Origin: Rosenbergiella gaditana
GTDB taxonomy: Bacteria > Pseudomonadota > Gammaproteobacteria > Enterobacterales > Enterobacteriaceae
DNA: 64,000 nt
NCBI RefSeq assembly: GCF_018494065.1
Contig: NZ_JABBFR010000001.1
Span: 124,001 to 188,000 of the forward strand
Direction: 5' to 3'
The notes below the pieces were generated by a model. That model saw only the letters and a list, made by a program, of their open reading frames with translations. It searched no databases and was not told the DNA's origin. Positions 57,393 through 64,000 of the stretch are shown here, in pieces (positions within the stretch are counted from its first letter, which is position 1; each line of letters starts with the position of its first letter). A program made the position numbers and the translations under genes.

Positions 57393-57858
57393 AACGTGAA
57401 TCGCCGTTGATGCGGATGATTTTCACAGTGAATGGTCGACAGGATCCTTGCTGGCAGATGCCGCTAAACCAAATTTCTCCCTGCTCGCCTATCATCACAC
57501 CATCGCTGTTGGCGAAGAGATCGGAATAACGTTGGTGACGCACGACATCCTGTAGACTCGGGGTAAATACCTTATCGTAAACAGCGAGGAAGGCTTTTTT
57601 ATTGAGCAGAATGCGATCCCTACCCGCTACTTGAGCCGTGATCGGATAGCTTAACATGCTGGCGACTTGCTGCTTATTGTGGCTTACCACTGCACGTTGG
57701 AACGTCTCGAAGAATTGATGGTACTGCGTATGGCTGTGAGCACCCATCAGTTGGTCGAGTCGTTGATCTATATTTTGGGTAGAGTCTGCGTAGCACGAGC
57801 TGGCGAGCAGCAGGACACCGCTAAGCATCAGCGGGAGAGAACGACGAGGTAAACGCAT
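57391..57858 (-). CDS. Secreted protein of unknown function
   Basis: I do not recognise this 155-residue protein. It has a clear signal peptide, basic then hydrophobic (MRLPRRSLPLMLSGVLLLAS), with likely cleavage at CYA-DS. The cysteine in SSCYA does not fit a good lipobox. The mature part of about 130 residues looks like a small alpha+beta fold (HQFFETFQRAVVSHNKQQVASML, then LLNKKAFLAVYDKVFT), compatible with an NTF2-like or SnoaL-like fold, and holds two cysteines close together (GICQQGSC) that may form a disulfide. It stands alone between yciO and rluB, where E. coli has yciQ. Confidence 0.7.
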   Translation of the reverse strand: MRLPRRSLPLMLSGVLLLASSCYADSTQNIDQRLDQLMGAHSHTQYHQFFETFQRAVVSHNKQQVASMLSYPITAQVAGRDRILLNKKAFLAVYDKVFTPSLQDVVRHQRYSDLFANSDGVMIGEQGEIWFSGICQQGSCRPFTVKIIRINGDSR

Positions 57859-58028
57859 GGGAAACTCCGTTATAAAATAAACCCTGAGGTTTGTTGGACG
57901 TCTTCAACAGTTGATTAGCGAAACTTCTCATTGGCTAGAGTTGATAATGACAGAGGGTTATGTCAATGACTCAGTATAGCTTAGCTATTTCCAGCAAACA
58001 AAATCCCTAAGGCAGCGAGATAAAAGGC

Positions 58029-58057
58029 GTTACATCCAATCTTTCATCCTGTATAAT
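58029..58057 (+). promoter_or_regulatory. Promoter candidate for rluB
   Basis: A perfect TATAAT (58052-58057) is preceded at 17 bases by GTTACA. It lies about 80 bases before the rluB start. Confidence 0.5.
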
Positions 58058-58136
58058 GGCAGTAGATAATAACTTAAGTTATTGATTTTTAACGAATTTA
58101 TAAACTGATGCCTGGGAAGGCGACAGCGAGGCAGTT

Positions 58137-59081
58137 ATGAGTGAGAAGTTACAGAAAGTTTTAGCGCGGGCGGGACACGGTTCACGTCGTGAAATTGAAA
58201 CGATGATAGCGGCAGGTCGTGTGAGCGTTGATGGCAAAATCGCCACACTCGGCGACAGAGTCGAACCGTCAAATGCATTAAAAATACGTATTGATGGTCG
58301 TCAAGTGGCGGTCATTGCAACAGAAAGTGAAGTGTGTCGGGTCTTAGCGTACTACAAACCTGAAGGTGAGCTCTGTACGCGTAATGATCCTGAAGGTCGC
58401 CCGACCGTCTTTGACCGATTACCAAAATTACATGGCGCGCGCTGGATAGCAGTAGGGCGTCTGGATGTTAATACCTGTGGGCTGCTGCTGTTTACTACCG
58501 ATGGTGAACTCGCGAACCGCTTAATGCACCCAAGTCGTGAAGTTGAACGCGAGTATGCGGTGCGGGTCTTTGGGCAAGTCGATGATGATAAAATTCGTCA
58601 ACTTAGCCTCGGCGTGCAACTCGAAGATGGCCCAGCAGCCTTTAAAACCCTGAAGTTTGGAGGCGGTGAAGGTATTAACCAATGGTACAACGTTACCTTG
58701 ACTGAAGGGCGTAACCGTGAGGTACGTCGTCTCTGGGAAGCGGTAGGTGTACAAGTAAGCCGATTGATGCGTGTTCGTTACGGCGATATTCTCCTTCCTA
58801 AAGGACTTCCACGGGGTGGATACACCGAGATGGATCTCGCGGCCGTTAACTACTTGCGTGAGCTGGTAGGGATGAGCGAAGAAACGGTGACCAAGCTTGC
58901 CGTTGAGAAAGACCGCCGTAGCACTAAAGCGAATCAAATTCGTCGTGCGGTGAAACGCCATAATCAAATTTCAGGTAATACACGCCGCCAAGCCGCACGG
59001 GGCGAGAGCAGTCAGAAGGGAAGACCGGCTTCTCCAACGGCTAAGGCGCGACCGAACTCTAAGCGTCAACAAGCGAAGTAA
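58137..59081 (+). CDS. rluB: 23S rRNA pseudouridine(2605) synthase
   Basis: RluB makes pseudouridine 2605 of 23S rRNA. An N-terminal S4 domain ([21 protein letters not shown]) is followed by the RsuA-family catalytic block [27 protein letters not shown] with the active aspartate near residue 108, and by [16 protein letters not shown]. The last 60 residues are basic and unstructured ([20 protein letters not shown]). The start has GCGAGGCAGTT upstream. A terminator follows. Confidence 0.95.
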   Translation: MSEKLQKVLARAGHGSRREIETMIAAGRVSVDGKIATLGDRVEPSNALKIRIDGRQVAVIATESEVCRVLAYYKPEGELCTRNDPEGRPTVFDRLPKLHGARWIAVGRLDVNTCGLLLFTTDGELANRLMHPSREVEREYAVRVFGQVDDDKIRQLSLGVQLEDGPAAFKTLKFGGGEGINQWYNVTLTEGRNREVRRLWEAVGVQVSRLMRVRYGDILLPKGLPRGGYTEMDLAAVNYLRELVGMSEETVTKLAVEKDRRSTKANQIRRAVKRHNQISGNTRRQAARGESSQKGRPASPTAKARPNSKRQQAK

Positions 59082-59096
59082 TCCAGTTAAATAATC

Positions 59097-59118
59097 AAGG
59101 CCCGAAAGGGCCTTTTTT
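59097..59118 (+). terminator. Terminator of rluB
   Basis: AAGGCCC / GGGCCTT with a GAAA tetraloop is followed by six T residues. Confidence 0.92.
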
Positions 59119-59119
59119 A

Positions 59120-60406
59120 CTACTGAAAAAGAGGCTGGTCTGTACCCTGATTCACAATGTGTTGGCGGGCATGGATAAGAAAAGCAGATAGTGGGCAGAG
59201 CAATTCCGCTCCATGATGGAAACAGCCTCTTTGCGTATAGCGGGCTTCAAGCAGCGGATTTTCTAATGATAGCCGACTCAGCGAGCGCCATTGATCCAGA
59301 CTTCTGGTCTCAAAGCTTAACTGTATAAACTGTTTCCCGGTCTTAACGTCATGAAAGCGTAAAAAAAGTAAGCTACCTCCTGGTGGGATATCGTTGCGAG
59401 GATATTCAGCTAGTTGCCAGTTAAACCCCAACATTGTCTGGAGTTGGGCGATATTGGTATCGTGACCGACAAAGATAACGATCGGACGCGTTAATCGCGA
59501 AGCATAAGCATTGGGGCTTTCTGCCAGAGCATTGATAATTTGAGTCATCAGTATTGAGCCACCTTGTCTAGCGTATTCAGGGGTATCACTGACTAAATCG
59601 TACTTTGCTGCATGCAGTGCCATTAACCGACTCACATCGCTAGCTTGAGGAGCATGCCCAAAAGCCACCTCGGAAAGGGGGAGATTTTCGCTGTAAGCGA
59701 GTCGAATACTCTCTGCCATCGAAGCCGCATAAGCCACTGTCCCAGTTAATTTGACTTGTCCATTATCGTTAATGCTCACGCCCCATGGTTTTTCCAAGAA
59801 TGCGCAGCTTGGTGAATCAGGGTTACACACCGCTTGGCGAAACAGGGCTATCGCCGCGTGGTAATGAGATGATAAGGGTGAGCGTTCCGCTATTCGCGCA
59901 CGGACTTGCGCAAGTATTAGCGCGGTATTCGGTTTAGTGATGCCCATCTTAATGGCGTCGAACAGCGGATCCTTCGCGCCATGACTGTGTGCAATCGGTA
60001 TTCCGCAGCCGGGAAATAATCCATCAAGTAATGCGCTTCCTGTGGCTTGTGTACGTTGGTCGGGTGCTGCCCATAAACTGACGCTATGCGCTGTTGGGCA
60101 GCCTTGGCTTAAGGCAGGCGCCAATCCAAGACGCTGCCATTGTTCGCGAAAATACCTGCCTTGCTGCACCATCCCTGCGTAACCATGCCCTGTAAGGTTA
60201 CCTGCTGGGACATTCCAAGTTGGCCAGCGTTGTCCAGTCAGAGCAGCGTACTGATGATCATCAGTGGGTGAGCGTACACCGTGGCGCGCGACTACCACCA
60301 CTTTATCTAGGATATAGTGTGGGCTTGCCTCGCTGAGCGTTGCGAAGCTCAATAAGGGTAGGGTGCAAGCTAATAATAGTGTCTTTACGGGCGACCCATA
60401 TCGCAT
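59120..60406 (-). CDS. Periplasmic histidine acid phosphatase (AppA/Agp family, possible phytase)
   Basis: The 428-residue protein starts with a signal peptide (MRYGSPVKTLLLACTLPLLS, cut near SEA-SP). The catalytic RHGVRSPT is at about residues 41-48, and the proton-donor HD is in FVGHDTNIAQLQTMLGFNW near residue 315. It resembles both AppA (phytase) and Agp (glucose-1-phosphatase). RHGVRxPT and the stretch PPGGSLLFLRFHD fit AppA better than Agp, whose motif is RHNLRAP. The substrate cannot be fixed by reading. It is the last ordinary chromosomal gene before the mobile region. Confidence 0.82.
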   Translation of the reverse strand: MRYGSPVKTLLLACTLPLLSFATLSEASPHYILDKVVVVARHGVRSPTDDHQYAALTGQRWPTWNVPAGNLTGHGYAGMVQQGRYFREQWQRLGLAPALSQGCPTAHSVSLWAAPDQRTQATGSALLDGLFPGCGIPIAHSHGAKDPLFDAIKMGITKPNTALILAQVRARIAERSPLSSHYHAAIALFRQAVCNPDSPSCAFLEKPWGVSINDNGQVKLTGTVAYAASMAESIRLAYSENLPLSEVAFGHAPQASDVSRLMALHAAKYDLVSDTPEYARQGGSILMTQIINALAESPNAYASRLTRPIVIFVGHDTNIAQLQTMLGFNWQLAEYPRNDIPPGGSLLFLRFHDVKTGKQFIQLSFETRSLDQWRSLSRLSLENPLLEARYTQRGCFHHGAELLCPLSAFLIHARQHIVNQGTDQPLFQ

Positions 60407-60502
60407 AAAATGAATACCCTCATTGATGATATTGTGGATGAGAAACAGTTGTTATATATATTTTTGCTCCGATGGTAATGGTTTTTACCGAGCTAAGATA
60501 TC

Positions 60503-60950
60503 TTAACTGTCCTTACAGTGGTGCTGTCCACTCCCCGTTATCTGAGACAAACGCTGATTAGCGTTTTCTAGCTGTTTCTGGTATATCTCCGAGGGAATTT
60601 TTCCCAAACTTTCATGGATACAGAGTTTATTCTCATTATATTCACGGTAATTTATTAAGTTAACCGATATCAGCTCTGGCCCGTTATCAACTCTGATTTG
60701 CCGAGGAAGCCCACATTCTTCTTTCAACCGTTGAGGGCACGGATAACTCTTTCTGCAAGCAATGGCGTATCAACTTTAATCGTAAGACATTGATCTGTCC
60801 CCTCATCAATAATATTCAAAGTTCTGAAACGCTTACCGCAATATAAGCTATCATGCATAAAATCTAGTACCATTGAATATCAGGCTGATTGACAACAGAT
60901 AACGGCTTTCTCTTTCGCTCTGGCAGCACTTTTTGATCCGCCGCTTAAGG
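60503..60950 (-). pseudogene. Broken IS3-family transposase (OrfB) remnant
   Basis: Pieces of an IS3-type integrase-core transposase appear in order but in different frames: RKRKPLSVVNQPDIQW (near 60890), then MVLDFMHDSLYCGKRFRTLN with LTIKVDTPLLAERVIRALNG, then after a frameshift EECGLPRQIRVDNGPELIS (the second catalytic Asp in VDNGPE, near 60680), and then directly the C-terminal REYNENKLCIHESLGKIPSE. The stretch normally between the second Asp and the catalytic Glu region is deleted. No OrfA and no intact ends are seen. It cannot be active. Confidence 0.85.
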
Positions 60951-61072
60951 TGTAAACCTAACTAAGTATTAGAGATATGACCTTATTTCGCTTCGTTATG
61001 TATTAATACTTAAGAAGTAACTAGCGTTCAGGCCTGATAATGAAGTATTTAGTGATAAGGGAGTTAAAGATA

Positions 61073-61462
61073 TCAAAATTGGTATTTTACGCCACCATCA
61101 CGTGTGCGCCAGATTATCATGCGGATGTTTTTGTCAATGCAGTTTTTTGGTGGTTTAACGTCCAAGAAGCAAAGTCTGTCTTCTTTACCTTCTACCTGAT
61201 AGCCATTACCAAAGACATAGATTACGATAAGGAATGGTATTTTATCTCCTGTCGGTATATTGTATTTTTTAAGAATTTGAGCTTTATTTTTCCTCCACCA
61301 ATTAATTTTTTCTGCATTAGTTAAAGGTAATTTATCGACAATCACCTGTGCAGTGCTGCCATCATAGTGTGCATCAACCACAGAGACATGTGGCTTCCTT
61401 ATTATCAGATAGCCAATAACAATTAATAGTAGTAAAAATATTGAGATTAAAAACCTTCGCAT
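61073..61462 (-). CDS. DUF943-type single-pass membrane protein, copy 1
   Basis: The 129-residue protein has one membrane segment at residues 4-21 (FLISIFLLLLIVIGYLII) and an exported C-terminal domain with the DUF943 pattern KINWWRKNK, KKYNIP, FGNGYQ and DRLCF...KNCIDKN (two cysteines). The family has no known function. Its ATG overlaps the stop of the preceding DUF3289 gene by one base (TAATG), so it depends on that gene for translation. Compared with copy 2, residues 1-46 differ at 4 places, but residues 47-129 differ at 35 of 83. An immunity role for the upstream protein is an inference from this layout. Confidence 0.82.
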   Translation of the reverse strand: MRRFLISIFLLLLIVIGYLIIRKPHVSVVDAHYDGSTAQVIVDKLPLTNAEKINWWRKNKAQILKKYNIPTGDKIPFLIVIYVFGNGYQVEGKEDRLCFLDVKPPKNCIDKNIRMIIWRTRDGGVKYQF

Positions 61463-62307
61463 TATCGGTTTCCTTCTATATCGATGACTGCTTGCATCGT
61501 TGTCAGGAATGGGCGAAAACCGAATTTATTAAATCGCTGAAGAACAAACCATATTCTGAAAAACTGGAACTGATAAAATTTCTGCTTACGTATATCACTG
61601 ATATCCAGGCCAAAATGATCCTGACCTGTAAACCTGACACTTGCTTTCCAACCATAGTTATTAACATCAAGACGGAGAATGTCGATTTTTGTTGCATAAA
61701 CGTCGTGGATAGTAATTCCCATTCCATTAATTTTATCAAGGAGGAAAGAGTCGAACTTTGGCAGTATAGAATCCTGAAGCGCGCTGGTGAGGTTTTTTAA
61801 TTTATCATTCGGAAATCCTTTATTATTATAGTCAATAAATAATCCTATATTGTCATGTAAAACTGTTTTGGTTTGTCTTGTGGCATAGTCAGAGCGCAAC
61901 TTATCCCGATAAGCTATATCTAATTGAGGATTATGGAAATCTACTCCGCGTGATGACTGAAAATTGCTAAGCATCTGATTGATTAAATGCCTGTGCGGAC
62001 CAATGAAAGAAAAAGGTAGAGACGTTACCTGCATTTCTTCAAATAATAGCTTAGCACATTGCTGAATGCTTGACTTAGCCCCACGGTGAATGCCACCATA
62101 AGTCCCTGCGAACCTTGATTGCGGATTATCAAACGCTGTCAGTCGGGTTAAGGTATAGGGATCAACCACATTCGATATGTAGTTAAGCCCGAACTCTTTT
62201 TTGAGCCTGTCTTCCGGCATGTCCCCATAACGCATATCATCTGTAGAAAAATCAATGAAACACCGCTGGGTTGTAAACACCGTTGCAGGAAATACTGCAT
62301 TACTCAT
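61462..62307 (-). CDS. DUF3289-type protein, copy 1 (possible effector)
   Basis: This 281-residue protein begins MSNAVFPATVFTTQRC and has no signal peptide or membrane segment, apart from aromatic stretches near the C terminus (FYQFQFFRIWFVLQRF). It matches the DUF3289 (YPO3983) family known from Yersinia and relatives. A GGGAG site lies 8 bases before the start. Against copy 2 it differs at only 9 of 234 positions outside residues 143-189 but at 26 of 47 inside that block. The function is unknown; some relatives lie near type VI secretion genes, so an exported toxin is possible but not shown. Confidence 0.8.
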   Translation of the reverse strand: MSNAVFPATVFTTQRCFIDFSTDDMRYGDMPEDRLKKEFGLNYISNVVDPYTLTRLTAFDNPQSRFAGTYGGIHRGAKSSIQQCAKLLFEEMQVTSLPFSFIGPHRHLINQMLSNFQSSRGVDFHNPQLDIAYRDKLRSDYATRQTKTVLHDNIGLFIDYNNKGFPNDKLKNLTSALQDSILPKFDSFLLDKINGMGITIHDVYATKIDILRLDVNNYGWKASVRFTGQDHFGLDISDIRKQKFYQFQFFRIWFVLQRFNKFGFRPFLTTMQAVIDIEGNR

Positions 62308-62345
62308 AGGAGGTACTCCCTTACCTGGATTTATCTCAATTGAAA

Positions 62346-62735
62346 TTAAAAATCATAATTTACACTGCCATCACGTCTACGGGTTATTGACATAATAATA
62401 TTTTTATCAATACAATTTTTAGGCGGTTTTATGTTTTGAAAACAGCGTCTGTCTTCTTCCTCTTCTTCTTTATACCCATCTCCAAAAGCATAAATGGTGA
62501 TTAGGAAAGGAGTATTTTGGCCTGATGGGATATTGTATTTTCGCATTATGTTTTCCTTACTTTCGTTCCACCATGATATCTTGTCTGATTCGAGAAAAGG
62601 TAATTTATCGACAATCACCTGTCCAGTTCTGCCATCATAATGTGCATCAACCACAGAGACATGTGGCTTCGTTATTATCAGATAGCCAATAACAATTAAT
62701 AGTAGTAAAAATATTGAGATTACAAACCTTCGCAT
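62346..62735 (-). CDS. DUF943-type single-pass membrane protein, copy 2
   Basis: The layout is as in copy 1: a membrane segment at residues 4-21 and an exported domain with KISWWNESK, RKYNIP, FGDGYKEEEEEDRRCF and KNCIDKN. Its start overlaps the stop of copy 2 of the DUF3289 gene by one base. The exported domain carries a run of glutamates (EEEEED, about residues 90-95) where copy 1 has VEGKED, so the surface charge differs markedly between the copies. Confidence 0.82.
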   Translation of the reverse strand: MRRFVISIFLLLLIVIGYLIITKPHVSVVDAHYDGRTGQVIVDKLPFLESDKISWWNESKENIMRKYNIPSGQNTPFLITIYAFGDGYKEEEEEDRRCFQNIKPPKNCIDKNIIMSITRRRDGSVNYDF

Positions 62736-63580
62736 TATCGGTTTCCTTTTATATCGATGACTGCTTGCATCGTTGTCAGGAATGGGCGAAAGCTAAATTT
62801 ATTAAATCGCTGAAGAACAAACCATATTCTGAAAAACTGGAATTGATAAAATTTCTGCTTACGTATATCACTGACATCCAGGCCAAAATGATCCTGACCT
62901 GTGAACCTGACACTTGCTTTCCAACCATAGTTATTAACATCAAGACGGAGGATGTCGATTTTTGTTGCATAAACGTCGTGGATAGTAATTCCCATCCCAT
63001 TAATTTTATCAAGTATCAAAGAATCAAATTTGGGAAGTACTGAGAGTTTGATGGCAGATGTTAAATCACCTAAGCGCTCCTGAGGATATCCTCTAGAGGT
63101 GTAGTCAATAAATGATCCAATAGTTTCTTGCATAATAGAGATTGTTTTCTTGACTGCATAGTCAGAGTGCAACTTATCCCGATAAGCTATATCTAATTGA
63201 GGATTATGGAAATCTACTCCGCGTGATGACTGAAAATTGCTAAGCATCTGATTGATTAAATGCCTGTGCGGACCAATGAAAGAAAAAGGTAGAGATGTTA
63301 CCTGCATTTCTTCAAATAATAGCTGAGCACATTGCTGAATGCTTAACTTAGCCCCACGGTGAATACCACCATAAGTCCCTGCGAACCTTGATTGCGGATT
63401 ATCAAACGCTGTCAGTCGAGTTAAGGTGTAGGGATCAACCACATTCGATATGTAGTTAAGCCCGAACTCTCTTTTGAGCCTGTCTTCCGGCATGTCCCCA
63501 TAACGCATATCATCTGTAGACAAATCATTGAAACACCGCTGGGTTGTAAACACCGTTGCAGGAAATACTGCATTACTCAT
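62735..63580 (-). CDS. DUF3289-type protein, copy 2 (possible effector)
   Basis: Starting at 63580, with GGGAG 8 bases upstream, this is a 281-residue protein that aligns with copy 1 without gaps. The frame continues 15 codons upstream to 63625, but that part is not matched in copy 1. The variable block, residues 143-189, reads VKKTISIMQETIGSFIDY at its start, where copy 1 has TRQTKTVLHDNIGLFIDY. It is the first gene of the four-gene run as transcribed; a promoter should lie in 63581-63700, but none is clear. Confidence 0.8.
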   Translation of the reverse strand: MSNAVFPATVFTTQRCFNDLSTDDMRYGDMPEDRLKREFGLNYISNVVDPYTLTRLTAFDNPQSRFAGTYGGIHRGAKLSIQQCAQLLFEEMQVTSLPFSFIGPHRHLINQMLSNFQSSRGVDFHNPQLDIAYRDKLHSDYAVKKTISIMQETIGSFIDYTSRGYPQERLGDLTSAIKLSVLPKFDSLILDKINGMGITIHDVYATKIDILRLDVNNYGWKASVRFTGQDHFGLDVSDIRKQKFYQFQFFRIWFVLQRFNKFSFRPFLTTMQAVIDIKGNR

Positions 63581-63699
63581 AGGGGGTACTCCCTTACCTG
63601 GATTTGGATTTATGTTGATTAACATTACAAATCACCCTTTTAACAAAGTATAACGTAAAACCCTTTATTTGATATGGGTATTATTACTCTTTTCCAGCA

Positions 63700-63969
63700 T
63701 GATTTTGTTGTCATCCTATTTTTAGCGCTGGGATCAATTCCGGATGTGAAAAGCTTCTAGCTTCGTCGCGATGTTGCCTTGCGTCTGCCAGAGATACGGC
63801 AGGGTAGGCGCCTATGGATAACAACTTTTTTATCTTCAAAGCGATCACCTAACCGCCAGTATTTTGAGTCGTTGAGATGAAACAGCAGGCAGAGGCCGAA
63901 CCCATCAGTGAGCTTGATGGTCTTTTCAGAAAGCTTTGCATTTTTTACTTTAGTATCAGTAAGTGAAAT
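63700..63969 (-). pseudogene. Remnant of a P4-type tyrosine integrase (N-terminal part)
   Basis: Translated on the minus strand, 63969 onward gives ISLTDTKVKNAKLSEKTIKL, then LTDGFGLCLLF and DSKYWRLGDRF, the start of P4-type integrases (DUF4102 domain). After a frameshift GAYPAVSLADARQHRDEAR continues the same domain, and after a second shift SGIDPSAKNR ends it. The start codon is lost (ATT in place of ATG) and the catalytic domain is absent. It marks the site as a former integrative element. Confidence 0.85.
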
Positions 63970-64000
63970 AACGGTTTCCCTGATTACTGGTAAAAAGAAA

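Larger units (their letters stand above)
61073..63606 (-). repeat. Tandem duplication of a 1,273-base DUF3289-DUF943 unit
   Basis: Corresponding start codons in the two units are exactly 1,273 bases apart (62307/63580 and 61462/62735), so no net indel has occurred within them. Identity also covers about 25 bases upstream of each DUF3289 start (GGTACTCCCTTACCTGGATTT). Confidence 0.93.

Noticed and set aside
58521-58967. A 148-codon frame antisense to rluB
   Set aside because: rluB is conserved throughout this stretch; the antisense product has no recognisable feature.
61040-61324. A 94-codon plus-strand frame opposite DUF943 copy 1
   Set aside because: The frame is not kept open in copy 2, and the minus-strand gene is clearly the conserved one.
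61441-61800. A 119-codon plus-strand frame, echoed at 62714-63043
   Set aside because: It is antisense to the DUF3289 genes. It appears twice only because the unit is duplicated, it breaks in the variable block, and it has no ribosome site or known family.
61073-63606. Long direct repeat considered as a CRISPR or phage-like array
   Set aside because: There are only two copies, each 1.27 kb and coding; there are no short repeats with spacers anywhere in the window that I could see.

Overview
The window is chromosomal DNA from a gamma-proteobacterium of the order Enterobacterales. Nearly every gene is a close match in sequence, length and often order to its Escherichia coli counterpart (for example the blocks yoaE-sdaA-nudL-pabB-yoaH-yoaB-yoaA-tsaB-slp-fadD-rnd, minCDE-ycgL-ycgN, dadA-dadX-cvrA, hns-galU-rssB-ychJ-purU-tRNA-Tyr, oppABCDF-yciU-cls-yciI-tonB-yciABC-ompW and trpEGDCFBA-rnm-yciO-rluB). 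The trpG and trpD genes are separate, as in Serratia, Yersinia and the Erwiniaceae rather than fused as in E. coli. Several E. coli neighbours are missing at their usual places (yoaD, ycgM, nhaB-fadR-ycgB, ldcA, selD, rssA, adhE-ychE, kch, yciGFE, yciQ), which suggests a compact genome, perhaps an Erwiniaceae-type plant- or insect-associated bacterium. I cannot name the genus.

Layout. 1-11,400: end of a TerC/CBS membrane protein, serine catabolism, CoA hydrolysis, folate synthesis (pabB), the DinG-like helicase yoaA, tRNA t6A synthesis (tsaB), a Slp lipoprotein, fatty acid activation (fadD) and RNase D. 11,400-14,800: division-site selection (MinCDE) and the disulfide oxidase DsbB. 15,200-21,600: D-amino-acid catabolism (dadA, dadX), a Bcr/CflA drug exporter, a K+/H+ antiporter and an OmpV-type outer membrane protein. 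21,600-31,000: glycolysis (gapA, yeaD), msrB, asparaginase, signal peptide peptidase, topoisomerase III and exonuclease III. 31,000-36,300: tRNA-Tyr, purU, ychJ, rssB, galU, hns, tdk. 36,300-42,400: the oligopeptide permease operon. 42,400-49,000: cardiolipin synthase, tonB, yciABC, ompW. 49,000-57,400: the trp operon with its leader peptide, attenuator and TrpR operator, then RNase AM and yciO. 57,400-60,400: a small secreted protein, rluB and a periplasmic histidine acid phosphatase.

From about 60,400 to the end the character changes. The DNA is visibly richer in A+T and carries a broken IS3-type transposase, two tandem copies of a gene pair (a DUF3289-type protein followed by a DUF943-type single-pass membrane protein, joined by a 1-base stop/start overlap) and a frameshifted remnant of a P4-type integrase. 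This looks like the edge of a decayed genomic island. The two pairs are almost identical except in one block of the DUF3289 protein and in the exported part of the DUF943 protein; this joint diversification is what an effector and its immunity partner would show, and is the best candidate here for an undescribed system.

Other points worth attention: a textbook sigma-54 promoter with NtrC-like enhancer sites in front of oppA, which would place peptide uptake under nitrogen control; an RssB whose phospho-acceptor aspartate is a glycine; and a perfect 14-bp inverted repeat at the start of fadD. Positions of motifs and residue counts were worked out by hand from the sequence; family assignments rest on remembered homologues, not on a search.
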